A stretch of 64,000 nt of DNA from Salticus scenicus (Eukaryota > Arthropoda > Arachnida > Araneae > Salticidae). A model generated the notes under the pieces. The model made no database searches. It was not told the origin of the DNA and saw only the letters and a list, made by a program, of their open reading frames with translations. Of the stretch, positions 1 through 11,620 are shown one piece after another. A program made the translations under genes and the position numbers. The stretch spans positions 41,532,686-41,596,685 of the forward strand of contig OZ005654.1 in the NCBI GenBank assembly GCA_963930645.1, read 5' to 3'. The stretch's first letter is position 1. Each line of letters starts with the position of its first letter.

Positions 1-360
1 AGAATCCCATGGTAAGCTCGAGAGCTATGTTCCCGTGTGTCGGAGAGCTTCGAAACTTCAGGAACTCTAAACTATCACTTTTCACAAAATTTGATCGCCC
101 ACTCGCCAAATTTGTCGCGAAGACTGACCAACTGGAAGTGAATTATCTGCCCTTTTATTTTCACTTTGCCTGTAAAAATACTTTCATTTCCACAGTACAA
201 TTGATGCAGGAAAAAGGCTTAATCCCTTGTATTAATATGCTATGAGCACTATTTCTGCCGTATTTTAGACAGTTAATGTTTCTATGGTTATATATATTTC
301 CCATTAAACATATTTTTATTTTTTTAAATACTGATTTGAATTAATTAAATATTTCTGCCC
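1..360. other. Unassigned edge sequence with one short open frame
   Basis: Less AT-rich than the sequence that follows. An open plus-strand frame at 9-245 (78 codons) shows no motif I recognise and has no clear splice sites or promoter around it. It could be part of an exon cut by the window edge or chance; no function is assigned. Confidence 0.25.
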
Positions 361-399
361 GACAGCGCGCAAGTGCAGTCGCACACAGCAGCTGATTTA

Positions 400-530
400 T
401 TTGTATGTTAAATTAGCGTAATGATTGGTATATAAAAAAATAAATAAATAAGTAAACATTATCGTGCTACATAACTTTATTATATTTCTCCCTTGGTGGC
501 TTTTGAATTTTTGTCGCCATATTAGCGATG

Positions 531-566
<36 letters not shown>

Positions 567-1085
567 TATGATTTCTTGCATAAAAATAGAAAGCCTATTT
601 TGCTAATACTTTTATCGGACACCTTTTTATTAATATATAACAATCCTTCATATTCTGTTTATTTTATTAATGGTTTTTAGGTTAAAATAATGCATGCTGA
701 AATAAATTTTCTATTTTTAAAACTGCATTTTTTTTTTTTTTCTTTTCTTTTTTTTTTTTTATAAAATTATCTACTCAGATAAAAAGGGATCATTTACGTG
801 ACTACTATTTCAGTTTATTTTTTATTTTTTTAATTTTGTAATGTTTTATAATTTTTATATTTTTGATGCGCTACCTAGATTAAAAACGCTGTTGCTAAAT
901 TAAACTTTCTGGCGAAAGATGTTTGGTGTACTTCAACGCAAAAATTTAAAAAATCGCCCAGGAGGATCTATAAATAAAACTGATTTTAGTACAACATATA
1001 TTAGCATCGTAAACTATATTAGCACTTTATCAATATGTAAAATTTTTTTAAAGTAATAATGACGTTAATTTTTGTGAGATGCATA
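400..1085 (-). repeat. Helitron-like dispersed repeat, internal block
   Basis: This stretch is similar in order to 60570-60970: a lead-in near 400-470, a GGCTTTTGAATTTTTGTCGC-type unit at 478-532, then a block around 850-980. Its right part (about 1000-1085) recurs at 11890-12000 and, inverted, at 49735-49850. Poly-T tracts interrupt it at 532-565 and 730-760. The strand given is that of the putative Helitron 3' end at 1099. There is no open frame, so this is a non-autonomous or decayed copy. Confidence 0.5.
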
Positions 1086-1098
1086 ATTTATTTTTTTA

Positions 1099-1392
1099 CT
1101 AGCAAACCCGTACGAAATTTTCGCACTTTATTTGTTTTCTTTATTTACCTTTACAATTCGAAACTCGTAAATATTATACCAATTTTACCACCTAATTAAA
1201 ATTTTTATTTACAAAAAGCCAAATTATTGTTAGAACCAAATTAACACTGTGCAAAAGTGAAGCCAAAATCATTCAAAGTAAGGTTTTAAAATAAAATTCA
1301 TGTTCGACGACCCAGTTTTCATTCCTCCCGTTCTAGTACAGGACCCCCATCACGCCTTTTAAATTTTTGTCGCCACATTGGCGATCACTTTT
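1099..1392 (-). mobile_element. Helitron-like 3' terminus (CTAG end with hairpin)
   Basis: Read on the minus strand the element ends in CTAG (1099-1102), followed by the host T (complement of 1098). About 7 nt upstream is a hairpin, GTGCGAAAA/TTTCGTAC (1110-1126). A CTRR end, a short subterminal hairpin and a following T are the diagnostic 3' structure of Helitrons. The body to 1392 is similar to 44880-45191 in the opposite orientation. No Rep/helicase coding is visible. The 5' TC end is not identified. Confidence 0.6.
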
Positions 1393-1424
1393 TATTTATT
1401 TATTTTGGCACAATTTTTTGTTAA

Positions 1425-1446
1425 AAAAAAAAAAAAATAAATAAAA

Positions 1447-1493
<47 letters not shown>

Positions 1494-1505
1494 TAATAAT
1501 AAACC
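1425..1505. repeat. AAAT/AAT simple repeats
   Basis: Poly-A runs into (AAAT)n and then (AAT)n. It is low-complexity sequence with no further signal. Confidence 0.9.
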
Positions 1506-1893
1506 CTCTTTTGATTATACTTTTTATGATTGTGTTTTTAGTCAATTTATGATAATAATTCATATTCTGTATATATCTTTAAAGTATTGGTAGGTTTTAA
1601 ACAGCGTTTACAAACATTCTCGTGATGCACATTTTAAAAATACATTTTTCTATAAAACAATCTCATCAAACAAATGTCATTTTTTCCTCTTAGATAACTG
1701 AGCTGAATCCGCGTGTTTAAATATTATCCATTTATGAATATTATTTTTTATCCTCGCGTATTTTATTAATTATATCACTATAGTATCGTTTTGACAAAAT
1801 ATAATCGTAACTGGACCACGCTAGAGAAATAAAAATGCATATTTTTTTATTTCTCACGTTTAGATAAATGTATTTATTTTCCTGTCGGAAAAG

Positions 1894-1924
<31 letters not shown>

Positions 1925-1927
<3 letters not shown>

Positions 1928-2115
1928 CTTAAATATTTTTGACAACAATTAAATTATGGATAAAATTTAAATGGCTAATTTTTTGCTATTATTAGCTTAT
2001 TATTTCCATATTTTTATTAATTATAAGAAAAGTAAACAAAAATTCTAAAATCTGACTTCGATGTCCACAAAGACCCCTCGGGGGGCACCTTTGTATTAAA
2101 TCAAGTGACTGTCCG
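1925..2115. repeat. Helitron-like dispersed repeat, distal block
   Basis: Similar to 12095-12270, to 61190-61340 and, inverted, to 49480-49625. All share an AACAATTAAATTAT-type start and a TTTTAATTAATTATAAGAAAA-like centre. In each case it lies beyond the 1000-1085-type block, so it is part of the same family. Confidence 0.5.
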
Positions 2116-2134
2116 AGCTACCGTCTTCGAGAAC

Positions 2135-2172
2135 AGTAAAATATACATTATATATATATATATATATATATA
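2135..2172. repeat. (TA)n microsatellite
   Basis: Uninterrupted TA dinucleotides. Similar tracts occur at 2686-2717, 2978-3016, 3172-3199, 6000-6032, 14753-14776, 21843-21872 and 22487-22510. Spurious short frames run through several of them. Confidence 0.95.
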
Positions 2173-2429
2173 CAAATATTGCTCACTTAATAGTATAAGA
2201 TGTATAATTTCTTATTGTATTTTAATAAGATAAAATTGTATTTTATTTTATTTATTTATTTATTTATTTATTTCATGTGGAATTTTTCAGTTTTTTAATA
2301 AAGACGTTTGAGCACTTCCAATATTTCCGGAAATTCTTTGTTCATGTTCTAATAATGTATATAATATTTGTTTTATATTTATATGTTTATTGTAAGTTAG
2401 ATAAAAGTGTAATTTTAAATAAGGATTTT

Positions 2430-2530
2430 GAAAAAAAACCACTTGGGTTTTATCTTGGGTTTTTTCAAGTCCGGGTTTTATTTAAAAAACCCACCCGGGT
2501 TTTTTCGGGTCGGGCAAAATCAAGTCAAAC
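2430..2530. repeat. GGGTTTT-rich short repeat cluster
   Basis: Irregular GGGTTTT / AAAACCC units, with an inverted pair around 2490-2510. It resembles the termini of some DNA transposons and superficially telomeric repeats, but the units are too irregular for a telomere. No element ends could be set. Confidence 0.4.
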
Positions 2531-2629
2531 CTGATTGTAGGACATGAAAGACATGGTGCTAACTCTCTTCACAAAATGGACATGGTGTCATTTATCTCTG
2601 GTGTACAGATATGTGAAATTACATTTTAT

Positions 2630-2663
<34 letters not shown>

Positions 2664-2682
2664 ACAAAACTTTTAATAAGAA

Positions 2683-2732
<50 letters not shown>

Positions 2733-2977
2733 CTTTTACTTTTTTCTTATTTAAAGTTTAATTTTCAAACTAGAAAATATTTGAAAAAATTAGATAAAAT
2801 GCTAAAAAAAAAAAAAAAAAAAAAAAGTATTGGAAAAATAATAATTAAAGAGTTTTGTGTATGGTTTAAATATAACACGTAAAGTGATAAGCCTTGAACA
2901 GTTATTATATAAATTATAAGACTGTTTAATATTTGCTGTAAAATATTCGACAGAAATAAAAAGTATTTTCTAGTAAA

Positions 2978-3019
<42 letters not shown>

Positions 3020-3167
3020 TTAAATTAAAACTTGAAACAAAGTTTTGTTCCTTTTCCAATTCCTAAGAATTATTAATTTATCTTTTTCTCTTACAAACTC
3101 GGTTTGTAACAAACAATATATATGGGTTTTTTTTTCTTTCTTTCTTTTCTTTTTTGTATAATTGGTA

Positions 3168-3206
<39 letters not shown>

Positions 3207-3329
3207 AAGATATTTTTATCGTTAATTGTTAATGTATAAAAAAATATCCTTTTAAATTTTTACCTAAAATATTTTTAAGCTATCTTAAATCTCACATTAT
3301 AAACAATGTATAGTATATTATTACTTTCT

Positions 3330-3900
3330 TCTGTACTTAATAAAAGAAAATATTGGATTCGTAAAAATTTTCTACCTCGGGTTTTTGATGGATTTGCACG
3401 TTTTGAAAGCTGTCTAAGTCATGATTTGACCATTTTTAGAAAATGTCCGTCCGTCTGTGTGTGTGTGTGTGTGACAAAATTTTGTGGCGACTGTATCTCA
3501 AGTACTACTGCACAGAATTTCATACAAATTGGTATGTAGTTCCACATTGACATAAATTAGTGCCTATCAAGTTTTGGTAAAAATTGTCCAACAGCTTGCG
3601 TTGCCATCCCGCTTTTTCTAAAATTTTAACATGGTGGTATAGGACAAAATTTTGTATGAATGTGCATAAAGAGAATTATTTTTTAATAATCATTGTGAAA
3701 TTTAAAAGAATTATTTGTGATAGAGATAGTCAACTGGAAAAAAAAAAATGTGTATGTAGGAGCCTCGCCTGCCACCCTGGGGGGAATTCCCCCTCGAGGG
3801 GAGTAAATTTTCATGATGGGTATATTTCAAAAGAACTTGCCGCCAATACTTTTAAAACGAATGGTTGAACCATCGATCTGCGATAATTTTAAATAAAGTT
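3330..3900 (-). mobile_element. HINE-like non-autonomous element, copy F (partial)
   Basis: Shares block order with the copy at 10594-11620 read in reverse: a TTGATGGATTTGCACGTTTT-like block, a GT-rich microsatellite (3456-3472), a block containing ATCTCAAG, then a distal block (3720-3900) that matches 11050-11230 inverted, including the GC-rich AATTCCCCCTCGAGG core. The terminal hairpin seen in the better copies is not clear here. The frames at 3306-3539 and 3584-3868 lie inside the repeat and are not taken as genes. Confidence 0.5.
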
Positions 3901-4159
3901 ATCGATTTTTTTCATTTTTAACACTCACAAAAATAGAAAATAAAAATAAAAAAAAATCTTAAAATGTAATGTTGAGAATAAAGTATTTTTACTGAGTGAA
4001 TTTGTATAGGAAAATATAGAAGAAAGTTATGTGGTGGCCACAACATAGTAGTTTTTAAAATATGTAATGATGTAGAGAAGAAAATTGTAAAAATTAAAAT
4101 TTATCAAAAAATATTCCTTTAAAACTAGTTTTTCAAAGTATTAGTTTGCCATCATACTG

Positions 4160-4265
4160 AATTAGAAAAACCCTCACGGAGGGCATTCCAACTATAGATC
4201 TAGGATTCTAGCATAATCAATCGGCCTTAAAACCTACAGCCAACCAGCCAACTACCCCACCATAC
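4160..4265 (+). repeat. SINE tail fragment
   Basis: Contains a CCCTCACGGAGGGCA-type hairpin and a following ATCTAGGATTCTAG segment, similar to the 3' part of the SINE at 40822-41056 (CTCCCGTGAAGGGCA, then CCCTAGGACCCTGA). The tRNA-like head is missing, so it is a truncated copy or a distant relative. Confidence 0.35.
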
Positions 4266-4269
4266 TGAA

Positions 4270-5820
4270 AGTATAGGGAACTTAGGTACACGTGAAAATT
4301 TTCGATCTCGTTTTTTTTAAAAAAAACTTCTATCCGTTTTGAGTTGTGAAGAATCTAAAAAGCACAAAACGGATGTGGGGTTAGTTTGCAGGTTAGTTAA
4401 TAATTATACAGTTTGCCAGTACGATAGTCATTAGAAAGCGCAGGGGAATAGGGCATAATCGGGTGAAATGAAAAGTAGTTTTTGTGTCATACAACTTCTT
4501 TGGTTTATCAAAATTCAGATTTTTTTCGTAGGTAAGTATTATGAATTCTTTAATCAATTTGTTATTCAGTAAAATAAGTGAGAATCTAGTGTCATTTTCT
4601 GTAGGGGAGTAGAAGTCAGATTCCTAAGAATTTATTTCTACCAACAGGGGGTTAAGGTTGGTTGAAGATGGCGATTTGGGTAATATGGAATACCAACTAT
4701 TCATTATTGTTTGCGATTTCTTTTTTAACATAAATGTTGATAATTTTTTATGCTGTTTATTTTCATTAATAATTTCAAATGAAATGTTCAAAATGCCATT
4801 ATTCACGATTTTCTCGAGGATTAGGCAAAAGTTTTTTTAAATGCGCATTTGGAGGAATATTTTCATCACGAAGATGTCGGATTAGCTTTAAAATATCAGT
4901 TATGATGCTAACAAGAGCATCATTAACTAGGAGCATTATATTTAAAAACTTTGTAAGTTATTCGAAACAAGAATTTTGTAAAATGGGACAAAATTTTACA
5001 TAAATGACAATTTTTAGGAATATTTTTATTGTAAAGATGTCATTTATGTAAAATTTTAGAAACATCATTAAGGGATACTGGTATGAGCACATTAACTATG
5101 ACAATTCTTCTTTCAAAATTTCATAAGGTATTCGAAATTTAAAATTTTCTTAACGTGGCAGAAAAAAAGATATTTTTCACATAAACTTGCATTATGGAGA
5201 TTGTTGCGTCTGAAATAGTATGGGATTTCATGAAAAATAAAATACAAAACTGGTCCTAATAAAATAATAAGTAAATTAGGATAAGGTAAATGTATCGAAT
5301 TAAATGGCTGGCGATTTGACAGGTGGGGCATTTTAATTTGCAACCGTTTGGAGCGATCAGATAAATTCATTTTTCTTACTGTGACTAAAACAGTATTCCC
5401 TGTATTAAAAATTTATGAGAACAAATTTGTGTTGAGGAACTGGAGCAGAGTCTACTAATGCCAATTAGTTTTATGTTGTCATTATAATTTATAAACATTT
5501 TGATAAAGAATAGTTATAAAAATATATTCTCTGGATAATTGTATTGTATATTTCATTAAAATTTTCTAAATTTGTTTTAAAATATTATTTTCACGCAATA
5601 AAATAATATAGAGTAGAATAAAAAACAGTGAAATTTTCTTCGAGAATAAAAAATCAATAACATAATTCGATATAATTTTACTTAATTACATTTGCAGCTC
5701 TATTTCAACCATAAAATATGTAAGAAGCTTATGAAAAATAACCTATAAAGTTTTTGATTTCTTTCTATGATATATAAATCTCGAGTTGGTCTGCTATCGT
5801 TAAAATTATTTCAGTTATAT
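4270..5820. other. AT-rich spacer, no gene seen
   Basis: Short open frames on both strands (for example 4658-4840 and 5113-5370 minus) lack motifs, splice context and codon character. Nothing else is supported. Confidence 0.6.
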
Positions 5821-5823
5821 ATA

Positions 5824-5995
5824 CAGTGGAACCTGTAGAAGTGACCACCTTGGTAAAGTGACCACCTGACTAAAGTGACCATTTTCCTGACGAAAGTGAC
5901 CATTTTCCAATTTTAAAGAGACTTTATAAAGTGACCACCTGCATATAGTGACCATTTTAGCCGGTCCCTAGGGTGGTCACTTTAGACAGGTTCCA

Positions 5996-5998
<3 letters not shown>
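5824..5998. mobile_element. 175-bp TA-flanked MITE
   Basis: Perfect terminal CAGTGGAACCTGT inverted repeats continue imperfectly through AAGTGACCACC. The element is bounded on both sides by TA (5822-5823 and 5999-6000). Internally it is made of repeated AAGTGACCA units. A CAGTGGAACC terminus and TA duplication fit the Tc1/mariner-pogo group. It is non-coding and therefore mobilised in trans if at all. Confidence 0.8.
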
Positions 5999-6036
<38 letters not shown>

Positions 6037-6839
6037 GTACGGATACATTTTCATTACAGGTCAACACATATAGGTTATATTTCTATATAAGCATTTATTT
6101 TGAAGATTTTCTCGCATGTTCTTTATTTATAAAATGCAGAGCTTCTAACAAATTTTTCTCAATACTACAGAAAAATTGACAGTCATTATACTAAAATCTT
6201 AAATGAAACATTGAATATTCAAAGCGATAGAAACAGCTACAGAAAATAATTTATTATTGCGCATGTTCAACATTATGTCAATATTTTAAGCTGGAAGACG
6301 CTTTCAAGATTTCAACTGGGATTTTTCTCATGCGGAAATCCATTTTGTATTAATATAGACAGAATTCAAGCATACTATATTCAAAGATTTTTTTTTTCTA
6401 ATGAGTCAAAAACTTATTATTTATACAACTTTTTTTTTCTTTTTATTTAATTTATTTCTTTTTATTTCTTTTTTATTTTTATTTTAGCCACACTAAATTA
6501 TAAATAAAAATCTGTCAAAACAATTTTTAATCAACTTAATTTTTTTCAGATATTGTATAAATATGCACCAAATCTTTCATGACTGTAATAATATTTAAAA
6601 AGTATTATGACTTTTATGACTGTAATAATATTTGCCAGCCTTTCCAATAGCCATCCAAAACTGACTTTTCCAACGCAAGTTGCAGTAATCAAGTATCGCC
6701 TCAGTGTTAATGTAGAATGGCTCCAACCAATGAACTAAAATTTTTTTGCATTAAAGTAGCGATGTAACTGTAACTGTAACTTTAACCTGATTTATAATAT
6801 ATATACTTTTAACACAGCTGCACATTGTGTAAAACCATG

Positions 6840-6905
6840 TAGTCTTCCTGATGATGCCCTGCCTTTCAGGGCGAAAAGCTTTGAAATATGCAGCTTTTAA
6901 TTTAA
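6840..6905 (+). ncRNA. Hammerhead-like CTGATGA...GAAA motif, copy 1
   Basis: CTGATGA (6848-6854), a 6-bp stem GCCCTG/CAGGGC (6856-6861 with 6867-6872) and GAAA (6873-6876), then AAGCTT. The arrangement is that of a hammerhead core with helix II between the two conserved boxes, except for one extra U before helix II. Possible helix I pairing is short. Related copies occur at 9501 and 10359. Ribozyme activity is inference. Confidence 0.3.
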
Positions 6906-7380
6906 TATATGTTTTAAAAACTTATATACGTGTTTTAAAGTGTTTTATTTATTAAATATTTAAAAAGGGAGAAAGAATTTTATGTGGTTCCGCTTACACT
7001 TAAAAAAGAAAAAAAAAAAAAAAAAAAAAAAAAGAGTTTTACTTAAGAATATGGGTTTATAGTTGGACTTACAGGCATGGCTAATTAATAAAAACACAAT
7101 TACGATATACAAAACTGAATTTGATACGATGGGGGAAACCCAGATATTCTTTACTGAAATGGAATTTCAATTTTTCGGATTCAATTTGGCGCAAGAAAAT
7201 AGAGTTATCTTTGCAATAATAAGAACAACATAATTCTATACCCAAGAAAAATTCATTCATTCATTATAATAATAATAATAATAATTATTATTATTATTTA
7301 CAGAGTAATTAAAAAAAATCATACTAATTTTCTATGAATTATAACACACGTATACTTTGGCAAAATATTTTATTAAGATA

Positions 7381-8123
7381 CCGTAATTTAGTGTATATAA
7401 GCCGCAGCTTATTAAAATGTTGTGAAAAAAAAAAAAAAAAAAGACAATGCTCTTAGATAAACCGCACCGGAAGGTAAGCCGCGGCTTATGCAAGCACTGT
7501 TACGATGATGTGACAGATAAATAAGGGAAAAAGATATCAGTCTTCTGACATCTACGCAGGTTAATAGAAATAATAAATTATTAATTATAAATGAAAATAA
7601 TAAATTATTAAAAAAAATAATTCAGTATAAAGAAAATAAAATCAAACTATACCAGTATGCAGATGTAATGCAACAAATATGTGAAACGCGGAAACAAGAT
7701 GGGGGAATCCGGGCATATATACAAAGTTATAAAAATAATTAATTACAAATAAAAGTAATAAATTATTTTAAAAGGCACTGTATAAAATAAATAAAAAAAT
7801 AAAACCAAAATTAAAGCCAGTATACAAATACGATGCAAAAAATCAAAAATAAGGGAACAAGATGGCGAACTCCAGACGTATAAGCAAATTAATCCAAATA
7901 AGAGATTATTAGTTAATAAATAAGAGATTATAAGCGTGAATCAGTGCTCGAGAAACTCGAATACTAAACTTCCGTTTTCGGGGGAGATCGACTGTTCCAA
8001 GAAGTATGGACGACGGAATCTGGCATTTTCATTAGATAGCCCGCACTGATAGATAAGCCACAGTCCCCAAAAATCAATTTTTTTTTAAAAGATAGCCCGC
8101 GGTTTATCTTCACTAAATTACGG
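7381..8123. mobile_element. 743-bp TIR element (CCGTAATTTAGTG ends)
   Basis: Terminal inverted repeats begin CCGTAATTTAGTG and run imperfectly for about 35 bp through GATAAACCGC-like sequence. TA flanks both ends (7379-7380 and 8124-8125). Extra internal copies of the AAGCCGC / GATAGCCCGC motif lie near both ends. There is no transposase frame. The termini and TA duplication suggest a non-autonomous Tc1/mariner-pogo relative. Confidence 0.75.
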
Positions 8124-8125
8124 TA

Positions 8126-9440
8126 ACCCAAATAATAGGGAGATAAAGTTTTTGAAGAAATTTTCTTTATAATTTTATCGTTTTAAACCACAATTCAAAA
8201 CAAAATATATAATAAATACCACAGATTTATATTTGATTGATACATTTGCCTGCCATTTCAATCTTTTTTTCAACAGTGATTCATTTTAAACTATTTTCTG
8301 CACACAACGAAATGATTAATTGGATTATATATATGAATATATTCTCACGAATTTAATGCAAAACAAATACTTGTTATTCTACATAACTTATTCATATCTA
8401 AATAACTTTTGTGAGTTTTGCGTGTAGTTTCAATTCAAATATTTGTTTAAATGGATACTACATATAATGGAAATATAAATTCTATTACATAAAAGTTAAA
8501 TAACGGAGAGGATTAGGAGCTGAAAGATGACAATCAAAGAATATATGACATTCAACTAATATATTCTGTTTTTGAAAAAAGAAAACATTTGATCATAATA
8601 TTCGCTAAACAATTACGCTAATAAATAAGCATACGCAGAAGAGAAAATCTAATCTAAAATAATCAATTCAAATTCTAAAAATAATAAGGCAATCTATTTA
8701 TTTATTTATTTATTTTAACGTTAATAGTACAAGTACTCTTATCCAAATCAAACGTGAGTAAAAAATTTTGAAAAACAAATAAATAAAGTAAAAAATAAAT
8801 AAATAAATAAATAAACAAATAACGAGACAATTTAGCATTAAGCTCTTTCATAACATCTATTACAAATGTAGAATAAAAAATTCTTTACATGTTAATGATC
8901 TTACCATTAATCTTAGACATTAATGAGGGCAGTTGCAATTTGTAGAGGTTTATTAAACAATATTAAAAAATAATTGCATTGAATTTTATTTTTAAAAACT
9001 GATTATTCAAAATAATTTAAGAAAGAATTAATATTATTTTACTCTATTACTTTCTCATAATAATAATAGTAATAATAACAATAATTATAATAACAACTAT
9101 TTTTGAAAAACACAAATTTTTATCAGTAGAATTTTGGAGGAAAGCAAAGGGAATATATGTATTTTTGTGTTTTAAATATACTGGTTATTGTATGTCCGAA
9201 CACATTCAAAACTAAAAAGAAAAACAAATAAAGAAAAGAGGTGTTTTTGTTTGAGATAAAATAATAAAATTAATACGCAATAATATACAAATACCAATTA
9301 CACATTTCTTAAAAAAAGAAAGAAAAAAGTACTTTCACTTTAGTAAGTTTCAAAGTAAACACCCCCTCTCTAAAACATTCCAGTGTGGCATTTTCAATTT
9401 TTATTCCCATATTTGGTACTTATAATAATTATTAAAAACA
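8126..9440. other. AT-rich spacer, no gene seen
   Basis: Poly-A, (ATTT)n and (AAAT)n tracts (about 8700-8820) and short AAT runs. No credible frame or structured element is visible. Confidence 0.6.
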
Positions 9441-9500
9441 TATTAAAAACACTTTTAGAAACACTTAATAAAATTTTTATTAAAATCATATCATACATAC

Positions 9501-9547
9501 ATTTAGTAAGCTTTCGCCATTAAGTCACGGCATCATCAGGTAAACAT
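9501..9547 (-). ncRNA. Hammerhead-like motif, copy 2 (left arm)
   Basis: On the minus strand: CTGATGA, U, GCC...GGC hairpin, GAAA, GCTTA, then CTAAAT. It is the inverted partner of the motif at 10359-10404; the outer helix has one C-C mismatch compared with that copy. Confidence 0.3.
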
Positions 9548-10358
9548 TTTTACAAGAAAAAGAGAATATGCAGCATTTTTATATATCCGAGGATCTTATT
9601 GAACGGTTACAGCAAAGACATCTTGAACTGAACAGAAAAGGTCAAATTGTTACTTGAATTCATAGGTTTTGGTTGAGTTCGATCGAGGTAGCACCAGGAC
9701 TACTTTCCCCAAATTTCAGTAGGAGAAACTTTGTCTTAGGTCAGGGACGGGAAGACATCTTAAACTGAACAGAAAAGGTCAACATGTTACTTTGATGGAC
9801 TTTATCCGCGTTATAAACCCTTGACACGTAACTGCTACAGGAAAAAAGGCAGAATTATAAAGTTTACATTTGTGTTTTATGAGGAAATGTTTGCATTCTA
9901 TAGGGAAATATTTGTATCCTAGAAGGAAATTCATAGGGAAATGGAGAATCAGAAATCACATGTTGGGTATGATTTAGCCTCGAACCCAAGAAAACGGATA
10001 CTGTCCATTCATAGGATTTGGTTGAGTTCGATCGTGGTAGTACCAGGACTACTTTCCGCAAATACTTGTAGGAGAAACTTTATCTTAGGTCAGGGACAGG
10101 AGATTCTAAGGTTGCAACAGGCAGCAAACAGCTTATTAATACAAGGTAAACTGAAAAGATAAGGATGTTAATAATTTGATTCACATAATAAATTTTATTA
10201 TGTTAATTTGCGGAAAGTAGTCCTGGTGCTACCTTGATCGAACTCAACCAAAACCTATGAATTCAAGTAACAAGTCAGTTCAAGATGTCTTTGCTGTAAC
10301 CGTTCAAGGTACTCGGATATATAAAGATTCCGTCTTTTCTCCCTTTTTTTGTGAAAAT

Positions 10359-10404
10359 ATTTACCTGATGATGCCATGACTTAATGGCGAAAAGCTTAGT
10401 AAAT
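10359..10404 (+). ncRNA. Hammerhead-like motif, copy 3 (right arm)
   Basis: ATTTAC (10359-10364) can pair perfectly with GTAAAT (10399-10404) as helix I. Between them lie CTGATGA (10365-10371), a GCC/GGC helix II (10373-10375 with 10386-10388), GAA and AAGCTT, which could form a 3-bp minimal helix III ending in the cleavage triplet TTA. This matches a type I minimal hammerhead apart from an unpaired U at 10372. The fold is inference; activity is untested. Confidence 0.4.
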
Positions 10405-10593
10405 GTTTGTATAATATGATTTCAATAAATTTTTTATGCCGTGTTTTTAAAAGTGTTTTTAATTACAATGATAACACGTGGACTTTATACGAAAACTATA
10501 CTTTTAGAAGATTCGAGTTTTAATTAACTTATAATAATGATTTTCAAAAATCACTTTAAAAAGCTTCAGCCATTAATTAAAAAAAAAAATAAT

Positions 10594-11620
10594 AATCTGG
10601 TGTGTCACTCACACGACTTTCTCTTACCCTGAAATTTAATACTATAAATACAGGTTGCAGATTAAGAGGTAAGATAACGAGAACTGTCATGTAAACCTAT
10701 GCTGAACAATTCAAATTAGGCTTCAGAGGAGTTTTATATGATAATTAGTTCTGTGTGAGGGGGGCTACCGCCCCCTTCAACCCCCCGTTTCATTAATGCA
10801 CCTACATTTATATAGAATTTAATTCGGTTATTAAAAAATAATTCTGTTTTTTAAAAATAATTTATTAAAATTATTATTTAAAAAAATTATTTTTTATGAT
10901 AATGCAGACGATTTCCATATTAGAGAGGTAGTGTAACACTAAATATCCAAAAAAAGTCTATTTTACTCTCAATATTTAAAAAAAAAAAAAAAAGATTTTT
11001 TTTTCTAAGTTTTTTTTTCGTTAAAATTAAAAAAAAATCTATAACTTTGTTTTAAATTATCACAGATTTATAGTTCAACCATTCGTTTTAAAGGTATTCG
11101 CAAGCTCTTTTGAATGATACTCATCATGAAAATTTACTCCCCTCGAGGGGGGACTTCCCCCCCCAGGGGGAGGGGGAGGCGAGGCTCCTACATACACAAA
11201 TTTTTTTTCCCAGTTAACTATCTCTATTACAAAAAATATATGTTCGTTTCATTTGGTTTAGTGCAATCTATAGACGTTAAACTCTACTTACCGGCAATTT
11301 CCCCCATAGACGTAATGTATTAGAATTCTCTTGATTGTCCCTGTACACGAACCATTTGCTTAATCTTAACGAAAAGCTTACTGTAGCATCCCTATATGAT
11401 ACACATTTAGAATACCAAGTTTGAACTTTCTGCCATAATTTTTTTTTTTGAGATATCCTGATAACAGACAGACACACACACAGACACACAGACCATTTGC
11501 TAAAAACATGATTTTCGTATTCAGGGGACCTCAAAACGTGTAAATATAACAAAATCTCGCGTTCGAAAATTTGACCCCAAAACAATACTTTCTCTACCTT
11601 ATGGGTAAGAGAAAGTAAAA
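10594..11620 (+). mobile_element. HINE-like non-autonomous element, copy A
   Basis: The 5' end AATCTGGTGTGTCACTCACAC is shared with copies at 55063 and 61629 and, more weakly, 59385 and 40691. About 22 bp inside is the subterminal repeat ACTTTCTCTTACCC (10616-10629). Its inverted partner forms one arm of a terminal hairpin, ACTTTCTCTACC (11587-11598) with GGGTAAGAGAAAGT (11603-11616). A CA-rich microsatellite lies at about 11470-11490. Subterminal repeats, a microsatellite and a 3' hairpin are the layout of Helentron-associated elements such as Drosophila DINE-1. Non-coding; frames at 11114-11323 and 11277-11585 are not genes. Confidence 0.65.

Larger units (their letters stand above)
9442..10463. 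mobile_element. Foldback/long-TIR element
   Basis: Arms of about 250 bp (about 9442-9710 and 10195-10463) are inverted copies of each other, differing by substitutions and small indels. The middle also holds a direct repeat of an arm segment: 9661-9757 matches 10009-10105 (TTTGGTTGAGTTCGATCG core). Each arm carries a CTGATGA...GAAA hammerhead-like core. The frames at 9864-10061 and 9941-10162 are overlapping shadows inside the repeat. No transposase is present. Confidence 0.7.

Noticed and set aside
2430..2530. GGGTTTT units as interstitial telomere repeats
   Set aside because: Units are irregular and partly inverted, and arthropod telomeres are usually TTAGG.
2544..2882. 112-codon frame rich in Lys, Ile, Tyr and Phe
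   Set aside because: It is a translation of poly-A, (TA)n and poly-T tracts, not a protein.
11050..11230. Separate element nested in HINE copy A
   Set aside because: The same segment occurs at the equivalent position of copy F, so it is more likely a variable part of the family.
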